Positions 1 to 8,350 of a stretch of 64,000 nt of DNA are shown in pieces. Made by a program: the position numbers and the translations under genes. The notes beneath the pieces are model-generated. The model worked only from the letters and a program-made list of their open reading frames with translations, was not told where the DNA came from and ran no database searches. This DNA is from Pseudonocardia abyssalis. GTDB lineage: Bacteria; Actinomycetota; Actinomycetes; Mycobacteriales; Pseudonocardiaceae. The first letter of the stretch is position 1. The number at the start of each line of letters is the position of its first letter. The stretch spans positions 434,001-498,000 of the forward strand of contig NZ_JADQDK010000001.1 of assembly GCF_019263705.2 (NCBI RefSeq). Reading direction: 5' to 3'.

Positions 1-251
1 CCTCGACGTACGAGTTCAACGCGGGACCCGGCTACAAGTGGGGCCTCGGGCTGCTGCTCAACACCCAGGACGTCCCGGGCATGCGCCGCGCGTACAGCGG
101 GGCGTGGGCGGGTCTGTGCAACACCCACTTCTGGGTGGACCCGACCACCGGCATCTGCGGCTCGATCTACTCCAACTTCCTCCCGTTCGTCCCGCCGGAG
201 GCGCTGCAGCTCTACGCGGACTACGAGAAGGCCCTCTACGCCTCGCTCTGA
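1..251 (+). CDS. Serine hydrolase (beta-lactamase/esterase family), C-terminal end only
   Basis: An open frame runs in from the left edge and stops with TGA at 249-251. The visible 82 residues include YKWGLGLLLN, then a tryptophan/cysteine-rich stretch with GLCNTHFWVDP and GICGSIYSNFLPF. This is the usual C-terminal part of class C beta-lactamase-like serine hydrolases (EstB type), where the last strand pairs with the active-site sheet. The catalytic SxxK and YxN motifs would lie upstream, outside the window. A strong hairpin follows directly, so this looks like the end of a transcription unit. The substrate cannot be told from the tail; lactone, ester or D-peptide hydrolysis are all known in the family. 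Confidence 0.7.
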   Translation, partial: STYEFNAGPGYKWGLGLLLNTQDVPGMRRAYSGAWAGLCNTHFWVDPTTGICGSIYSNFLPFVPPEALQLYADYEKALYASL

Positions 252-260
252 CCGGTCTCC

Positions 261-291
261 GCCCGCCCCCGGATGCACCCCGGGGGCGGGC
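261..291 (+). terminator. Rho-independent-like terminator hairpin
   Basis: A perfect 12-bp GC stem (261-272 pairs with 280-291) around a 7-base loop begins 10 bases after the hydrolase stop. There is no clear T tract, as is common in high-GC actinobacteria. It separates the hydrolase from the FAH gene that starts at 335. Confidence 0.65.
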
Positions 292-334
292 TGGGCGAGA
301 CTTCCGGCGTGACACCCGCGACGGAGGAGACACG

Positions 335-1162
335 ATGAGGCTGGCCACGATCCGCACCGCCACGGGGCACCGTGCGGTGCGGGTGGACGACACGACGGCG
401 GTGGAGACCGGTGACGCCGACGTCCGCGCGCTGCTGGAGCGCCCGGACTGGGCCGCGCACGCCGCGGCGGCCGCCGGCCCGTCCCACGACGTCGCGGGCC
501 TGGACTACGCGCCGTTGGTCCCGTCGCCGGAGAAGATCGTCTGCGTGGGCCTGAACTACCGCGACCACGTGCTGGAGATGGGCAACGAGCTGCCCGAGTA
601 CCCCACGCTGTTCGCCAAGTACGCGCCGTCGCTGGTGGGCGCGCACGACGAGATCGTGCTGCCCGCGGCGTCGGAGAAGGTCGACTGGGAGGCCGAGCTG
701 ACCGTCGTCATCGGCACCCCGGTGCGCCACGCCGACCGCGAGCAGGCGCAGGCGGCGATCGCCGGCTACACCGTCGTCAACGACGTCAGCGTGCGCGACT
801 TCCAGCGTCGCAGCAGCCAGTTCCTGCAGGGCAAGACGTTCGAGCACTCGACGCCGATCGGGCCGTGGCTGGTCACCCCCGACGAGCTGCCCGACGGCGG
901 CTGGGCGATCTCCACGACGCTCGACGGCGAGACGATGCAGAGCTCCTCGACCTCGGAGCTGGTGTTCGGGGCGGTCGACCTGGTCGTGTACCTCTCGGCG
1001 ATCCTCACCCTCAACCCCGGCGACGTCATCGCCACGGGCACGCCCGGCGGCGTCGGCCACGCCCGCAAGCCCCCGCGCTACCTCACCGACGGCGCGGAGC
1101 TGGTCACCTCCATCGCCGGGGTCGGCGAGCTGCGCAACACCTGCCGCAAGGAGAAGCGGTGA
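335..1162 (+). CDS. Fumarylacetoacetate hydrolase family protein (fumarylpyruvate hydrolase-like)
   Basis: 275 residues. The ATG at 335 follows GGAGGA (323-328) at ideal spacing; a longer open frame upstream runs into the previous gene and its terminator. The FAH fold is clear: GLNYRDH near residue 75, the acidic metal ligands in VDWEAELTVVIG, VVNDVSVRDFQ, and GDVIATGTPGGVG near the end. FAH enzymes hydrolyse C-C bonds of beta-diketo acids using Mg or Mn. It overlaps the next gene, a maleylpyruvate isomerase homologue, by four bases. That pairing suggests it hydrolyses fumarylpyruvate in a gentisate route. It is a clear paralogue of the FAH at 54751-55566 in this window. Regulation is not visible. 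Confidence 0.85.
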   Translation: MRLATIRTATGHRAVRVDDTTAVETGDADVRALLERPDWAAHAAAAAGPSHDVAGLDYAPLVPSPEKIVCVGLNYRDHVLEMGNELPEYPTLFAKYAPSLVGAHDEIVLPAASEKVDWEAELTVVIGTPVRHADREQAQAAIAGYTVVNDVSVRDFQRRSSQFLQGKTFEHSTPIGPWLVTPDELPDGGWAISTTLDGETMQSSSTSELVFGAVDLVVYLSAILTLNPGDVIATGTPGGVGHARKPPRYLTDGAELVTSIAGVGELRNTCRKEKR

Positions 1163-1872
1163 CGCGTCTCGACGAGACGCTGGCCTGGGCGGGCGACGGG
1201 GCGGCCCACCTGCGCGGGCTGATGGCCCGGATGGGCGACGACGCGTTCGCCGCCCCGTCGGGCCTGCCCGGCTGGAGCCGCGCCCACGTCCTGACCCACG
1301 TCGCCCGCAACGCCGACGGCATGATCAACCTGCTGACGTGGGCGCGCACCGGGGTGCCCACCCCGGCGTACGCGAGCGTCGAGGCGCGCAACGCCGACAT
1401 CGAGGCCGGCGCGACCCGCAGCCCCGCGGCGATCCGCGACGACGTCGTCGACTCCTCCGACCGGCTCGCGCTGGCCGTGCGCGAGATGCCGAAGCAGGCC
1501 TGGTCGGCGCACGTGAAGAACGTGCAGGGCGTGGAGATCCCGGCCACCGACATCCCGTGGCTGCGCGCACGCGAGATGTGGATCCACGCCGTCGACCTCG
1601 ACGTCGGGGCCTCGCTCACCGACCTCCCGGTCCCGATGCTGGTGGAGCTCGTCGGCGACGTCGTGCGGGTCGTCGGCGCGAAGCCGAACTGCCCGCCGCT
1701 GCGGCTGGTCGCCTCCGACGCCGAGCACGGGTGGACCCTCGGCGACGGCAGCGGACCCGAGCTGAAGGGGCCCGCGGCCTCGCTCGCGGCCTGGGCACTG
1801 GGCCGCTCGCGCGGCAAGGACCTGCGCACGTCGGAGGGGAAGAAGCCCCCGGTCCTGCCGCGCTGGCTCTGA
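1159..1872 (+). CDS. Maleylpyruvate isomerase family, mycothiol-dependent (DinB-like)
   Basis: 237 residues from a GTG that overlaps the upstream stop as GTGA, so the two are probably translationally coupled. The N-terminal part has the DinB-like helical bundle with GWSRAHVLTHVARNADG. The ExxxH pair in REMWIHAVDL matches the metal ligands known from the Corynebacterium mycothiol-dependent enzyme. The C-terminal part ends with the family-typical PRWL. Family role: cis-trans isomerisation of maleylpyruvate to fumarylpyruvate using mycothiol. The neighbour FAH would take the next step. It is a paralogue of the gene at 60953-61648. No gentisate dioxygenase is visible next to this copy; it may lie to the left of the window. 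Confidence 0.8.
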   Translation: MTRLDETLAWAGDGAAHLRGLMARMGDDAFAAPSGLPGWSRAHVLTHVARNADGMINLLTWARTGVPTPAYASVEARNADIEAGATRSPAAIRDDVVDSSDRLALAVREMPKQAWSAHVKNVQGVEIPATDIPWLRAREMWIHAVDLDVGASLTDLPVPMLVELVGDVVRVVGAKPNCPPLRLVASDAEHGWTLGDGSGPELKGPAASLAAWALGRSRGKDLRTSEGKKPPVLPRWL

Positions 1873-1883
1873 CCGCCGCCGCG

Positions 1884-2005
1884 CCCGCGAGTCGCCGTTC
1901 CCACGCCCGCGAGTCGCTGTTCCCACGCCCGCGAGTCGCGGTTCCCACGCCCGCGAGTCGCGGGATTCCGGCCCGCGAGTCGCGGGATTCCCGCCCGCGA
2001 GTCGC
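1884..2005 (+). repeat. Six-copy 22-bp tandem repeat
   Basis: The 12-base core CCCGCGAGTCGC occurs at 1884, 1906, 1928, 1950, 1972 and 1994, an exact 22-bp period. Linkers 1-3 are variants of NGTTCCCACG and linkers 4-5 of GGGATTCC(G/C)G. Each core holds the near-palindrome CGCGA-G-TCGCG. It fills the intergenic space between two co-directional genes and has no open reading frame of its own. Confidence 0.9.
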
Positions 2006-2034
2006 GCCGCACCCGGCCGTGGCAGGCTGCCCGA

Positions 2035-3444
2035 GTGACCGCCCGTCCTGACTTCGCCGCCGTCCGTGCCGAGTTCGGTCTCCCGGACGTGTTCCCGCCC
2101 GCGGTGCTCGCCGAGGCCGCCCGGGCGGCGGCGCGTCCGCCGTCGCCGGGCCGGCTCGACGCGACCGACCTGCTGCTCGTCACGATCGACCCCCCGGGGT
2201 CGAAGGACCTCGACCAGGCGGTGGGCGTCGCCCGCGACGGCGACGGCTTCCGCGTCCACTACGCGATCGCCGATCTCGGCGCCGTCGTGGAGCCGGGCGG
2301 TGCTCTCGACCGCGAGGTGCTGCGCCGCGGCCAGACGATGTACCTGCCGGACGGTTCGGTGCCGCTGCACCCGACGGTGTTGTCCGAGGACGCCGCGAGC
2401 CTGTTGCCCGACGGCCCGCGCGCCGCGGTGCTGTGGACGATCGGGCTCGACGCCGTGGGCGAGGTGACCTCGGTCGACGTGCGGCGCGCGGTCGTCCGCT
2501 CGGCTGCGCGGCTGGACTACGCGGGCGTGCAGGCGGACGTGGACAGCGGGCGGGTGCACCCTGCGATCGCCGCGCTGCCCGAGCTGGGGCCGCTGCGACG
2601 CGCGCTGGCCGTCGCGCGCGGCGCGATCGAGCTGGAGCTCCCCGAGCAGGAGGTGCTGCCCGACGGCGACGGCGGCTGGACGGTGCAGGTGCGTCGGCGC
2701 GTCGACGTCGAGGACTGGAACGCGGAGATCTCCCTGCTCATCGGTATGGCGGCCGGCGCGATGATGCTGGAGGGCGGGGTGGGTCTGCTGCGCACGCTGC
2801 CCGCGCCCGACGAGGGTGCGCTGGGGTCGTTCGCGAGGACCGCCGCCGGGCTGGGGTTCACCGTGGAGCCGACGGTGCACGCCGTCGCGACCCTGCTGGC
2901 CGGGCTCCCGCACGACGACGCCCCGGCGCTGGCCCTGCGCCGCGCGGCCACCACGCTGTTGCGCGGGGCGGGCTACACGGGTTTCGGCGACGGCGTCGCC
3001 GCGCCCGCCGACCCCGGGCACGGTGGGATCGGGGCGCCGTACGCGCACGTCACCGCGCCGCTGCGGCGACTGGTCGACCGGTTCGGCACCGAGGTCTGCC
3101 TCGCACTCGCCGCGGGGGAGGACCTCCCGGGCCGGCTGCGCGCGGCCCTGCCGACGCTGCCGGAGGTGATGAGCGCGTCCGACGCCACGGCCGCGGCCGT
3201 CGACCGGGCCTGCGTCGACCGCACCGAGGCCGCTCTGCTCGCGGGGCGGATCGGCGACGTGTTCGAGGTGATCGTGCTGCGGCCGTCGGCCGAGGACGGC
3301 GCGGCGGGCGAGGTGTACCTCGTCGACCCGCCGGTGCTCGCGCGCTGCGAGGGACCGTTGCGGGCGGGCGTCACGGCGTCCGTCCGGCTGACCGAGGCCG
3401 ACCCCGCCACCGGGCGCATCACCTTCTCGGCCGCACGTAGCTGA
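2035..3444 (+). CDS. RNB-domain ribonuclease (RNase II/R family)
   Basis: 469 residues from GTG 2035, ending TAG/TGA region at 3444. The catalytic RNB domain shows DPPGSKDLDQA near residue 57, which supplies the metal-binding aspartates, and the C-terminal YAHVTAPLRRLVDRF signature near residue 340. Family members degrade RNA 3'-5' processively. The protein is shorter than RNase II (about 640 residues) and lacks recognisable cold-shock and full S1 domains. This is the usual form of the short actinobacterial RNB proteins. It stands alone after a repeat array. A role in RNA turnover is inferred; substrate specificity cannot be read. Confidence 0.85.
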   Translation: MTARPDFAAVRAEFGLPDVFPPAVLAEAARAAARPPSPGRLDATDLLLVTIDPPGSKDLDQAVGVARDGDGFRVHYAIADLGAVVEPGGALDREVLRRGQTMYLPDGSVPLHPTVLSEDAASLLPDGPRAAVLWTIGLDAVGEVTSVDVRRAVVRSAARLDYAGVQADVDSGRVHPAIAALPELGPLRRALAVARGAIELELPEQEVLPDGDGGWTVQVRRRVDVEDWNAEISLLIGMAAGAMMLEGGVGLLRTLPAPDEGALGSFARTAAGLGFTVEPTVHAVATLLAGLPHDDAPALALRRAATTLLRGAGYTGFGDGVAAPADPGHGGIGAPYAHVTAPLRRLVDRFGTEVCLALAAGEDLPGRLRAALPTLPEVMSASDATAAAVDRACVDRTEAALLAGRIGDVFEVIVLRPSAEDGAAGEVYLVDPPVLARCEGPLRAGVTASVRLTEADPATGRITFSAARS

Positions 3445-3508
3445 CCGGTGACTGAGCGTACCCTCACCTCGGCGGTACGAGGGTCCGCCAGGATCCGGAG
3501 GTCCGCGC

Positions 3509-4654
3509 GTGTTCCGCTACGGCATCGAGCACGAGGTCGCGCTGCTGCGCGCCGACGGCCGCTTCGCCGACTTCACCGACGTCGCGTACACCGAGGTGCA
3601 GTCCGTCGTCGACGGGCTGCCCGAGGACGCGGCCGACTACCCCGACCTGCGCGTCGGCGACCAGGGGATCAAGCACAAGCGGTGGTACGTCGAGGGCTAC
3701 GAGCGGTTCGACGACGGCGGCGAGCTCGTCCGCTGCGACCCCAAGGGACTGGAGATCCGCACCCGTATCCACGACAGCGTCGAGGACACCGTCGCCGCGC
3801 TGCGGGCCGACCAGCACCTGCTCGACGCCGCACTGGCGGACGGCGACCTGCGCACGTGCGTCGTCGCGTTCAACCCGGTGCGGTCGGACTACGCGATCGA
3901 GCCGCCCCTGAACCCGTGGGAGGAGAAGCACCGGCAGGGTTCGCCCGAGGAGCGCACGGCGCACCTGCACATGCTCACCTACGGCCCCGACCTCAACCTG
4001 TCGGGCGACGAGATCGCCGATCCCGTCGACCTCGCCCGCAAGCTCACCCACTACAGCCCGTGGCTGGTGCCGCTGTCGTTCTCCTCACCGTTCCGCGACG
4101 GCAGGCCGTGGGGAGGGCTGTCGGCCCGCACGCACCTGCGCACCGGTGCCCGGCCCGCGGCGCTGGTGTTCCTCGCCTCCGAGGTCGGGCACGTGCCCAG
4201 CGACCCGTCGCTGACGCAGGTGGCGCGCCTGCCCGCCGAGATCGGGCGCATCGAGTTCAAGGCGTTCGACGCCTGCCCCGACCTCGACCTCTACGGCGAG
4301 CTGCTCAGCCTGCTCACCGGGCTGGCCCTCGACGACACGCTCCGGAACAGGCGTACCACTCCCGACGCGGCCGCCCACCGCCACGTCGCGGAGGTCGGGC
4401 TGGCCGACGACGCCGTGCACGCCGGCACCGGGGCGCTGCTCGACGCCGCGTCACGGGCGCTGGCGGGGCGGCCGGCCGACCTGGACCGGGTGGAGTCGCT
4501 GCGGGAGCGGTGGGAGCGGCGGTGGTGCCCGGCGCTGGACCTGCTGGCGTGCTGGGAGGCGGGGGAGCCGGTGGTGGGGCTGCGTCGGAGCCGGCCGAGC
4601 TGCGACGCGGGCCGGGCACGGGTCGGCCCCCGTGAGGCAGGATCAGCCCTGTGA
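3509..4654 (+). CDS. Glutamate-cysteine ligase-like (GCS2 superfamily) protein upstream of glnE
   Basis: 381 residues. GTG 3509 follows GGATCCGGAGG at good spacing. The start YGIEHEVALLR resembles the first ATP/metal-binding strand of GCS2-type carboxylate-amine ligases. Later conserved-looking blocks are GLEIRTRIHDSVED, NPWEEKH and IGRIEFKAFDACPDLDLY, the last with acidic residues suited to substrate binding. The last roughly 30 residues are low in conservation and rich in arginine and serine. The stop overlaps glnE by four bases, so it is probably co-translated with the glutamine synthetase adenylyltransferase. The actual reaction is unknown; ligation of an amino group to a glutamate-like substrate is the family's theme. 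An alternative is a family of unknown function with the same fold. Confidence 0.6.
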   Translation: MFRYGIEHEVALLRADGRFADFTDVAYTEVQSVVDGLPEDAADYPDLRVGDQGIKHKRWYVEGYERFDDGGELVRCDPKGLEIRTRIHDSVEDTVAALRADQHLLDAALADGDLRTCVVAFNPVRSDYAIEPPLNPWEEKHRQGSPEERTAHLHMLTYGPDLNLSGDEIADPVDLARKLTHYSPWLVPLSFSSPFRDGRPWGGLSARTHLRTGARPAALVFLASEVGHVPSDPSLTQVARLPAEIGRIEFKAFDACPDLDLYGELLSLLTGLALDDTLRNRRTTPDAAAHRHVAEVGLADDAVHAGTGALLDAASRALAGRPADLDRVESLRERWERRWCPALDLLACWEAGEPVVGLRRSRPSCDAGRARVGPREAGSAL

Positions 4655-7600
4655 CGCGCACCGGCACCTCCCTCGCCCGGCTCGGGCTCACTGAGCCCTG
4701 GGCCGAGGCCACCCTCGGCGAGCTGGGGTGGTGGGCGGGTGACAAGCCGGTGGCGGGGGCCGAGCGGGTGATGTGGTCGCTGGCCCGCAGCCCCGACCCC
4801 GACCTCGCGCTGCGCTCGGCCGAGCGGCTCGCCGCCGAGCTCACCGACCGACCCGCCTTCGACGCCGCCCTGCGCGAGGACCCGGCGTTCCGCGGGCGGC
4901 TGTTCGGGCTCCTCGGCAGCTCCACCGCGCTCGCCGACCACCTGATCACCCACCCCGACCGCTGGCACCGGCTCGTCGGCGGCTCCGGGCCCGACCCCGC
5001 GTCCTACCCGGCGGCGCTGCTCACCGCGGTGGGGGCCGACCCGGACGCGCCGCCCGCGGGCTCCGCCGAGGGCGGGCGCGCGTCGCTGACCGGCCCGGCC
5101 GCGATCGAGGCGCTGCGCACCGCGTACCGCGACGAGCTGCTGGTGCTCGCCGGGTCCGATCTCGCCGCGGTCGGGGAGCCCGAGCTGCCCGTGCTGGAGG
5201 TCGACGAGGTCGCCGCGCACCTGTCCGACCTCGCCGCCGCCGCGCTCCAGGCCGCCATCGCCGTGGCCGCGGCCGAGGCGTTCCCGAACCGGGGCGACGC
5301 GGGCGAGGGACGCCTGGCCGTCATCGCGATGGGCAAGTGCGGCGGGCACGAGCTCAACTACGTCAGCGACGTCGACGTCGTGTTCGTCGCCGAGCCCGCC
5401 GACGCGCGCGCGGCGAAGCTCGCCGCCCGGATGATGCGGGTGGCGGGGGAGGCGTGCTTCGAGGTCGACGCGAACCTGCGCCCGGAGGGACGCAACGGCG
5501 AGCTCGTCCGCACCCTCGACGGGCACGTGTCCTACTACCGCCGCTGGGCCAAGACCTGGGAGTTCCAGGCGCTGCTCAAGGCCCGTCCGATCGCGGGCGA
5601 CCCGGAGCTGGGCGCGGCCTACCTCGACGGTGTCGCGCCGATGGTGTGGAAGGCCGCCGAGCGCGACGACTTCGTGGCCGACGTGCAGGCCATGCGCCGC
5701 CGGGTCGAGGACCACGTCAAGCCCGAGATCGCCGAGCGCGAGCTGAAGCTCGGCCGCGGTGGACTGCGCGACGTCGAGTTCGCGGTGCAGCTGCTGCAGC
5801 TCGTCCACGGCCGCACCGACGAGGCGCTGCGCTCGCCCTGCACGCTGGAGGCGCTGGCCGCCCTGTCCGACGGCGGGTACGTCGCCCGCGACGACGGCGC
5901 GAACCTCGCCGCGTCCTACCGTTTCCTGCGCCTGCTCGAGCACCGGCTGCAGCTGCAGAAGCTGCGCCGCACCCACCTGCTGCCCGCCACCGACGACACC
6001 GACGGGCTGCGCTGGCTGGCCCGCGCCGCACGGCTGCGCCCCGACGGCCGTCGTGACGTCGTCGGCGTGCTGCTCGCCGAGTGGACGCGTAATGCGCGCC
6101 GGGTGCGCCGGCTGCACGAGAAGCTGTTCTACCGCCCGCTGCTCACGGCGGTGTCACGGCTCCCGGCCGACACCGCGCGGCTGTCCGAGCCCGCGGCGAA
6201 GGCCCGGCTCGCGGCGTTGGGCTGGGCGTCGCCGGAGGGGGCGCTGGGCCACCTGCGGGCGCTGACGGCGGGTGTCTCGCGCGCCGCGTCGATCCAGCAC
6301 ACGCTGCTGCCGGTGCTGCTCGAGGAGCTCTCCGGCAGCCCTGACCCCGACCGCGGGCTGCTGGCCTACCGCCGCGTCTCCGAGGCGCTCGCCGCCACCC
6401 CGTGGTACCTGCGCCTGCTGCGCGACGAGGGGCTCGTCGTCTCCCGGCTGATGAAGCTCCTCGGCACCTCCGCGCTGGTCCCGGACCTGCTCGTGCGCGC
6501 CCCGGAGGTGCTGCGCCTGCTCGCCGCACCGTCGGCGGGCCGGGCCGACGAGCTCACCCGCGACCCCGCGGAGGTCGCCGCGTCGCTGCGCACGTCGGTG
6601 GCCAGGCAGAGCGACCCCGACACCGCCGCGGCCACCGCCCGCTCGACGCGCCGCCACGAGATGCTCCGCGTCGCGTGCGCGGACCTCCTCGGCGAGCTCG
6701 ACACCGAGCAGGTGTGCGCCGCGCTGTCGAGCATCTGGGTCGCGGTGCTGGAGGCGACGCTCGCGTCGGTGCAGCGGGCACTGGGCCCGACCGACCGCCC
6801 CGCCCGGATCTCCGTGATCGGCATGGGCCGCCTCGGTGGTGCGGAGCTGGGCTACGGCAGCGACGCCGATGTGCTGTTCGTCTGCGAACCCGTGGAGGGG
6901 GCGAGCGACCAGGAGGCCGTCAAGTACGCCACCACGGTCGCCGAGACCGTGCGGCGCCGGCTCGGGTCGCCGAGCCCCGACCCGGCACTCGTCGTCGACG
7001 CCGACCTGCGTCCCGAGGGCCGCTCCGGCCCGCTGGTGCGCACGCTCGCCTCCTACGCGGCCTACTACGCGCGCTGGTCGGAGCAGTGGGAGGCGCAGGC
7101 GCTGCTGCGGGCGCGCCCGATCGCGGGCGACGCCGACCTGGGGCGCCGGTTCGTCGAGCTGATCGACCCGATCCGGTACCCGGCCGACGGGTTGTCCGAC
7201 GCCGCGGTCACCGAGATCCGCCGGATCAAGTCCCGCGTCGACGCCGAGCGGCTCCCGCGCGGCGCCGACCGCAGCCTGCACACCAAGCTCGGGCTCGGCG
7301 GGCTCGCCGACGTCGAGTGGACGGTGCAGCTGCTGCAGCTCCAGCACGCCGGCGACCTGCCCGAGCTGCGCACCACGTCGACCCTGGAGGGGCTGCGCGA
7401 GGCGGGGGAGGCCGGCCTGCTCACCGCCGACGACGTGGCCGCGCTGACCGCCGGGTGGACGACCGCCACCCGGGCCCGCAACGCGGTGATGCTGGTGCGC
7501 GGCAAGCCCGGCGACCAGCTCCCGCGGTCGGGCCGCGAGCTGGCCGCGGTCGCCGCCGCGCTGGGGTACCCGTCCGACGGCGACTCCGGGGTCTTCCTCG

Positions 7601-7665
7601 ACGACTACCGCCGCGTCACCCGCCGCACGCGCGCGGTGGTGGAGCGGGTGTTCTACGGCTGGTGA
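4651..7665 (+). CDS. glnE: Bifunctional glutamine-synthetase adenylyltransferase/adenylyl-removing enzyme
   Basis: 1004 residues, close to the usual 950-1000. GTG 4651 overlaps the upstream stop. Two nucleotidyltransferase domains are plain. The N-terminal adenylyl-removing domain has GKCGGHELNYVSDVDVVF near residue 226. The C-terminal adenylyl-transferase domain has GMGRLGGAELGYGSDADVLF near residue 725. Each is followed by a helical GlnD-PII-uridylyltransferase-like bundle (LGRGGLRDVEFAVQLLQL and LGLGGLADVEWTVQLLQL). The enzyme adds AMP to, and phosphorolytically removes it from, a tyrosine of glutamine synthetase, so tuning nitrogen assimilation. Both active sites keep their G-x-G/S-D-x-D residues, so both activities should be intact. 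No glutamine synthetase gene lies in this window. Confidence 0.97.
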   Translation: MTRTGTSLARLGLTEPWAEATLGELGWWAGDKPVAGAERVMWSLARSPDPDLALRSAERLAAELTDRPAFDAALREDPAFRGRLFGLLGSSTALADHLITHPDRWHRLVGGSGPDPASYPAALLTAVGADPDAPPAGSAEGGRASLTGPAAIEALRTAYRDELLVLAGSDLAAVGEPELPVLEVDEVAAHLSDLAAAALQAAIAVAAAEAFPNRGDAGEGRLAVIAMGKCGGHELNYVSDVDVVFVAEPADARAAKLAARMMRVAGEACFEVDANLRPEGRNGELVRTLDGHVSYYRRWAKTWEFQALLKARPIAGDPELGAAYLDGVAPMVWKAAERDDFVADVQAMRRRVEDHVKPEIAERELKLGRGGLRDVEFAVQLLQLVHGRTDEALRSPCTLEALAALSDGGYVARDDGANLAASYRFLRLLEHRLQLQKLRRTHLLPATDDTDGLRWLARAARLRPDGRRDVVGVLLAEWTRNARRVRRLHEKLFYRPLLTAVSRLPADTARLSEPAAKARLAALGWASPEGALGHLRALTAGVSRAASIQHTLLPVLLEELSGSPDPDRGLLAYRRVSEALAATPWYLRLLRDEGLVVSRLMKLLGTSALVPDLLVRAPEVLRLLAAPSAGRADELTRDPAEVAASLRTSVARQSDPDTAAATARSTRRHEMLRVACADLLGELDTEQVCAALSSIWVAVLEATLASVQRALGPTDRPARISVIGMGRLGGAELGYGSDADVLFVCEPVEGASDQEAVKYATTVAETVRRRLGSPSPDPALVVDADLRPEGRSGPLVRTLASYAAYYARWSEQWEAQALLRARPIAGDADLGRRFVELIDPIRYPADGLSDAAVTEIRRIKSRVDAERLPRGADRSLHTKLGLGGLADVEWTVQLLQLQHAGDLPELRTTSTLEGLREAGEAGLLTADDVAALTAGWTTATRARNAVMLVRGKPGDQLPRSGRELAAVAAALGYPSDGDSGVFLDDYRRVTRRTRAVVERVFYGW

Positions 7666-7697
7666 TATCGGGGTGACGGCCGTCGTAGCGTGGGCGC

Positions 7698-8336
7698 ATG
7701 CCCTCCGTCGAGACCCTCGTGACGTTCGCGCTCGCGGGGATCGTCCTGGTCGTGATCCCCGGACCGAGCGTGCTGTTCATCGTGGGCCGCGCGCTGGCCC
7801 ACGGCCGTCGCGCCGCCCTGACCAGCGTGGCCGGCAACACGACGGGCGCCGCGCTCGTCGTCGTCGTGGTGGCGTTGGGGTTCGGGGCGCTCGCGGCGCA
7901 GTCGCTCGCGGTGTTCACCGTGCTGAAGCTGGCCGGTGCGGCCTATCTCGTGTACCTCGGGGTCCAGACGTTCCGGCACCGCGGTGACCTCGCGGCCGCG
8001 CTCGGCGGCGCCGCGTCGGGCGCGGTCGACCGGCGCCTGTACTGGCAGGGCGTGGTCGTGGGCGCCACCAACCCGAAGGTGCTGATCTTCTTCGCCGCGG
8101 TGCTGCCGCAGTTCGTCGACGCCGGCGCGGGCGACGCCACCACGCAGATGCTGGTGCTCGGCCTGCTGTTCGCGGTGATCGCCGCCGGGCTCGACGCGAT
8201 GTGGGGGCTCGCCGCCGGCACGGCCCGCGACTGGTTCGCCACCTCCCCGGCCCGGCTGCGGCGCCTGGGCGGGGCTGGTGGCCTCACGATGATCGCGATG
8301 GGCGTCGGACTGGCCGTGAGTGGCCGCAAGGACTGA
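7698..8336 (+). CDS. LysE/RhtB family amino-acid exporter
   Basis: 212 residues with about six hydrophobic spans. The N-terminal VVIPGPSVLFIVGRAL carries the family's PGP signature, and VGATNPKVLIFFAAVLPQFV is the typical mid-protein block with NPK. These are inner-membrane secondary exporters of amino acids and derivatives (lysine, homoserine, threonine). The exact substrate cannot be assigned. The gene starts 32 bases after glnE and converges on the MerR gene; the two stop codons share one hairpin. Confidence 0.9.
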   Translation: MPSVETLVTFALAGIVLVVIPGPSVLFIVGRALAHGRRAALTSVAGNTTGAALVVVVVALGFGALAAQSLAVFTVLKLAGAAYLVYLGVQTFRHRGDLAAALGGAASGAVDRRLYWQGVVVGATNPKVLIFFAAVLPQFVDAGAGDATTQMLVLGLLFAVIAAGLDAMWGLAAGTARDWFATSPARLRRLGGAGGLTMIAMGVGLAVSGRKD

Positions 8337-8350
8337 CCCACGCGGGTCAG
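8333..8350. terminator. Bidirectional hairpin between convergent lysE-like and merR-like genes
   Basis: CTGACCC (8333-8339) and GGGTCAG (8344-8350) form a 7-bp stem with loop ACGC. The stem contains the stop codons of both genes (TGA 8334-8336 on plus, TGA 8347-8349 on minus). It can act in both directions. Confidence 0.5.

Noticed and set aside
1884..2005. CRISPR-like array
   Set aside because: Spacers are only 10 bases and repeat among themselves; no cas genes.
4291..6117. 608-residue antisense frame over glnE
   Set aside because: Compositional shadow of glnE; no domain recognised.
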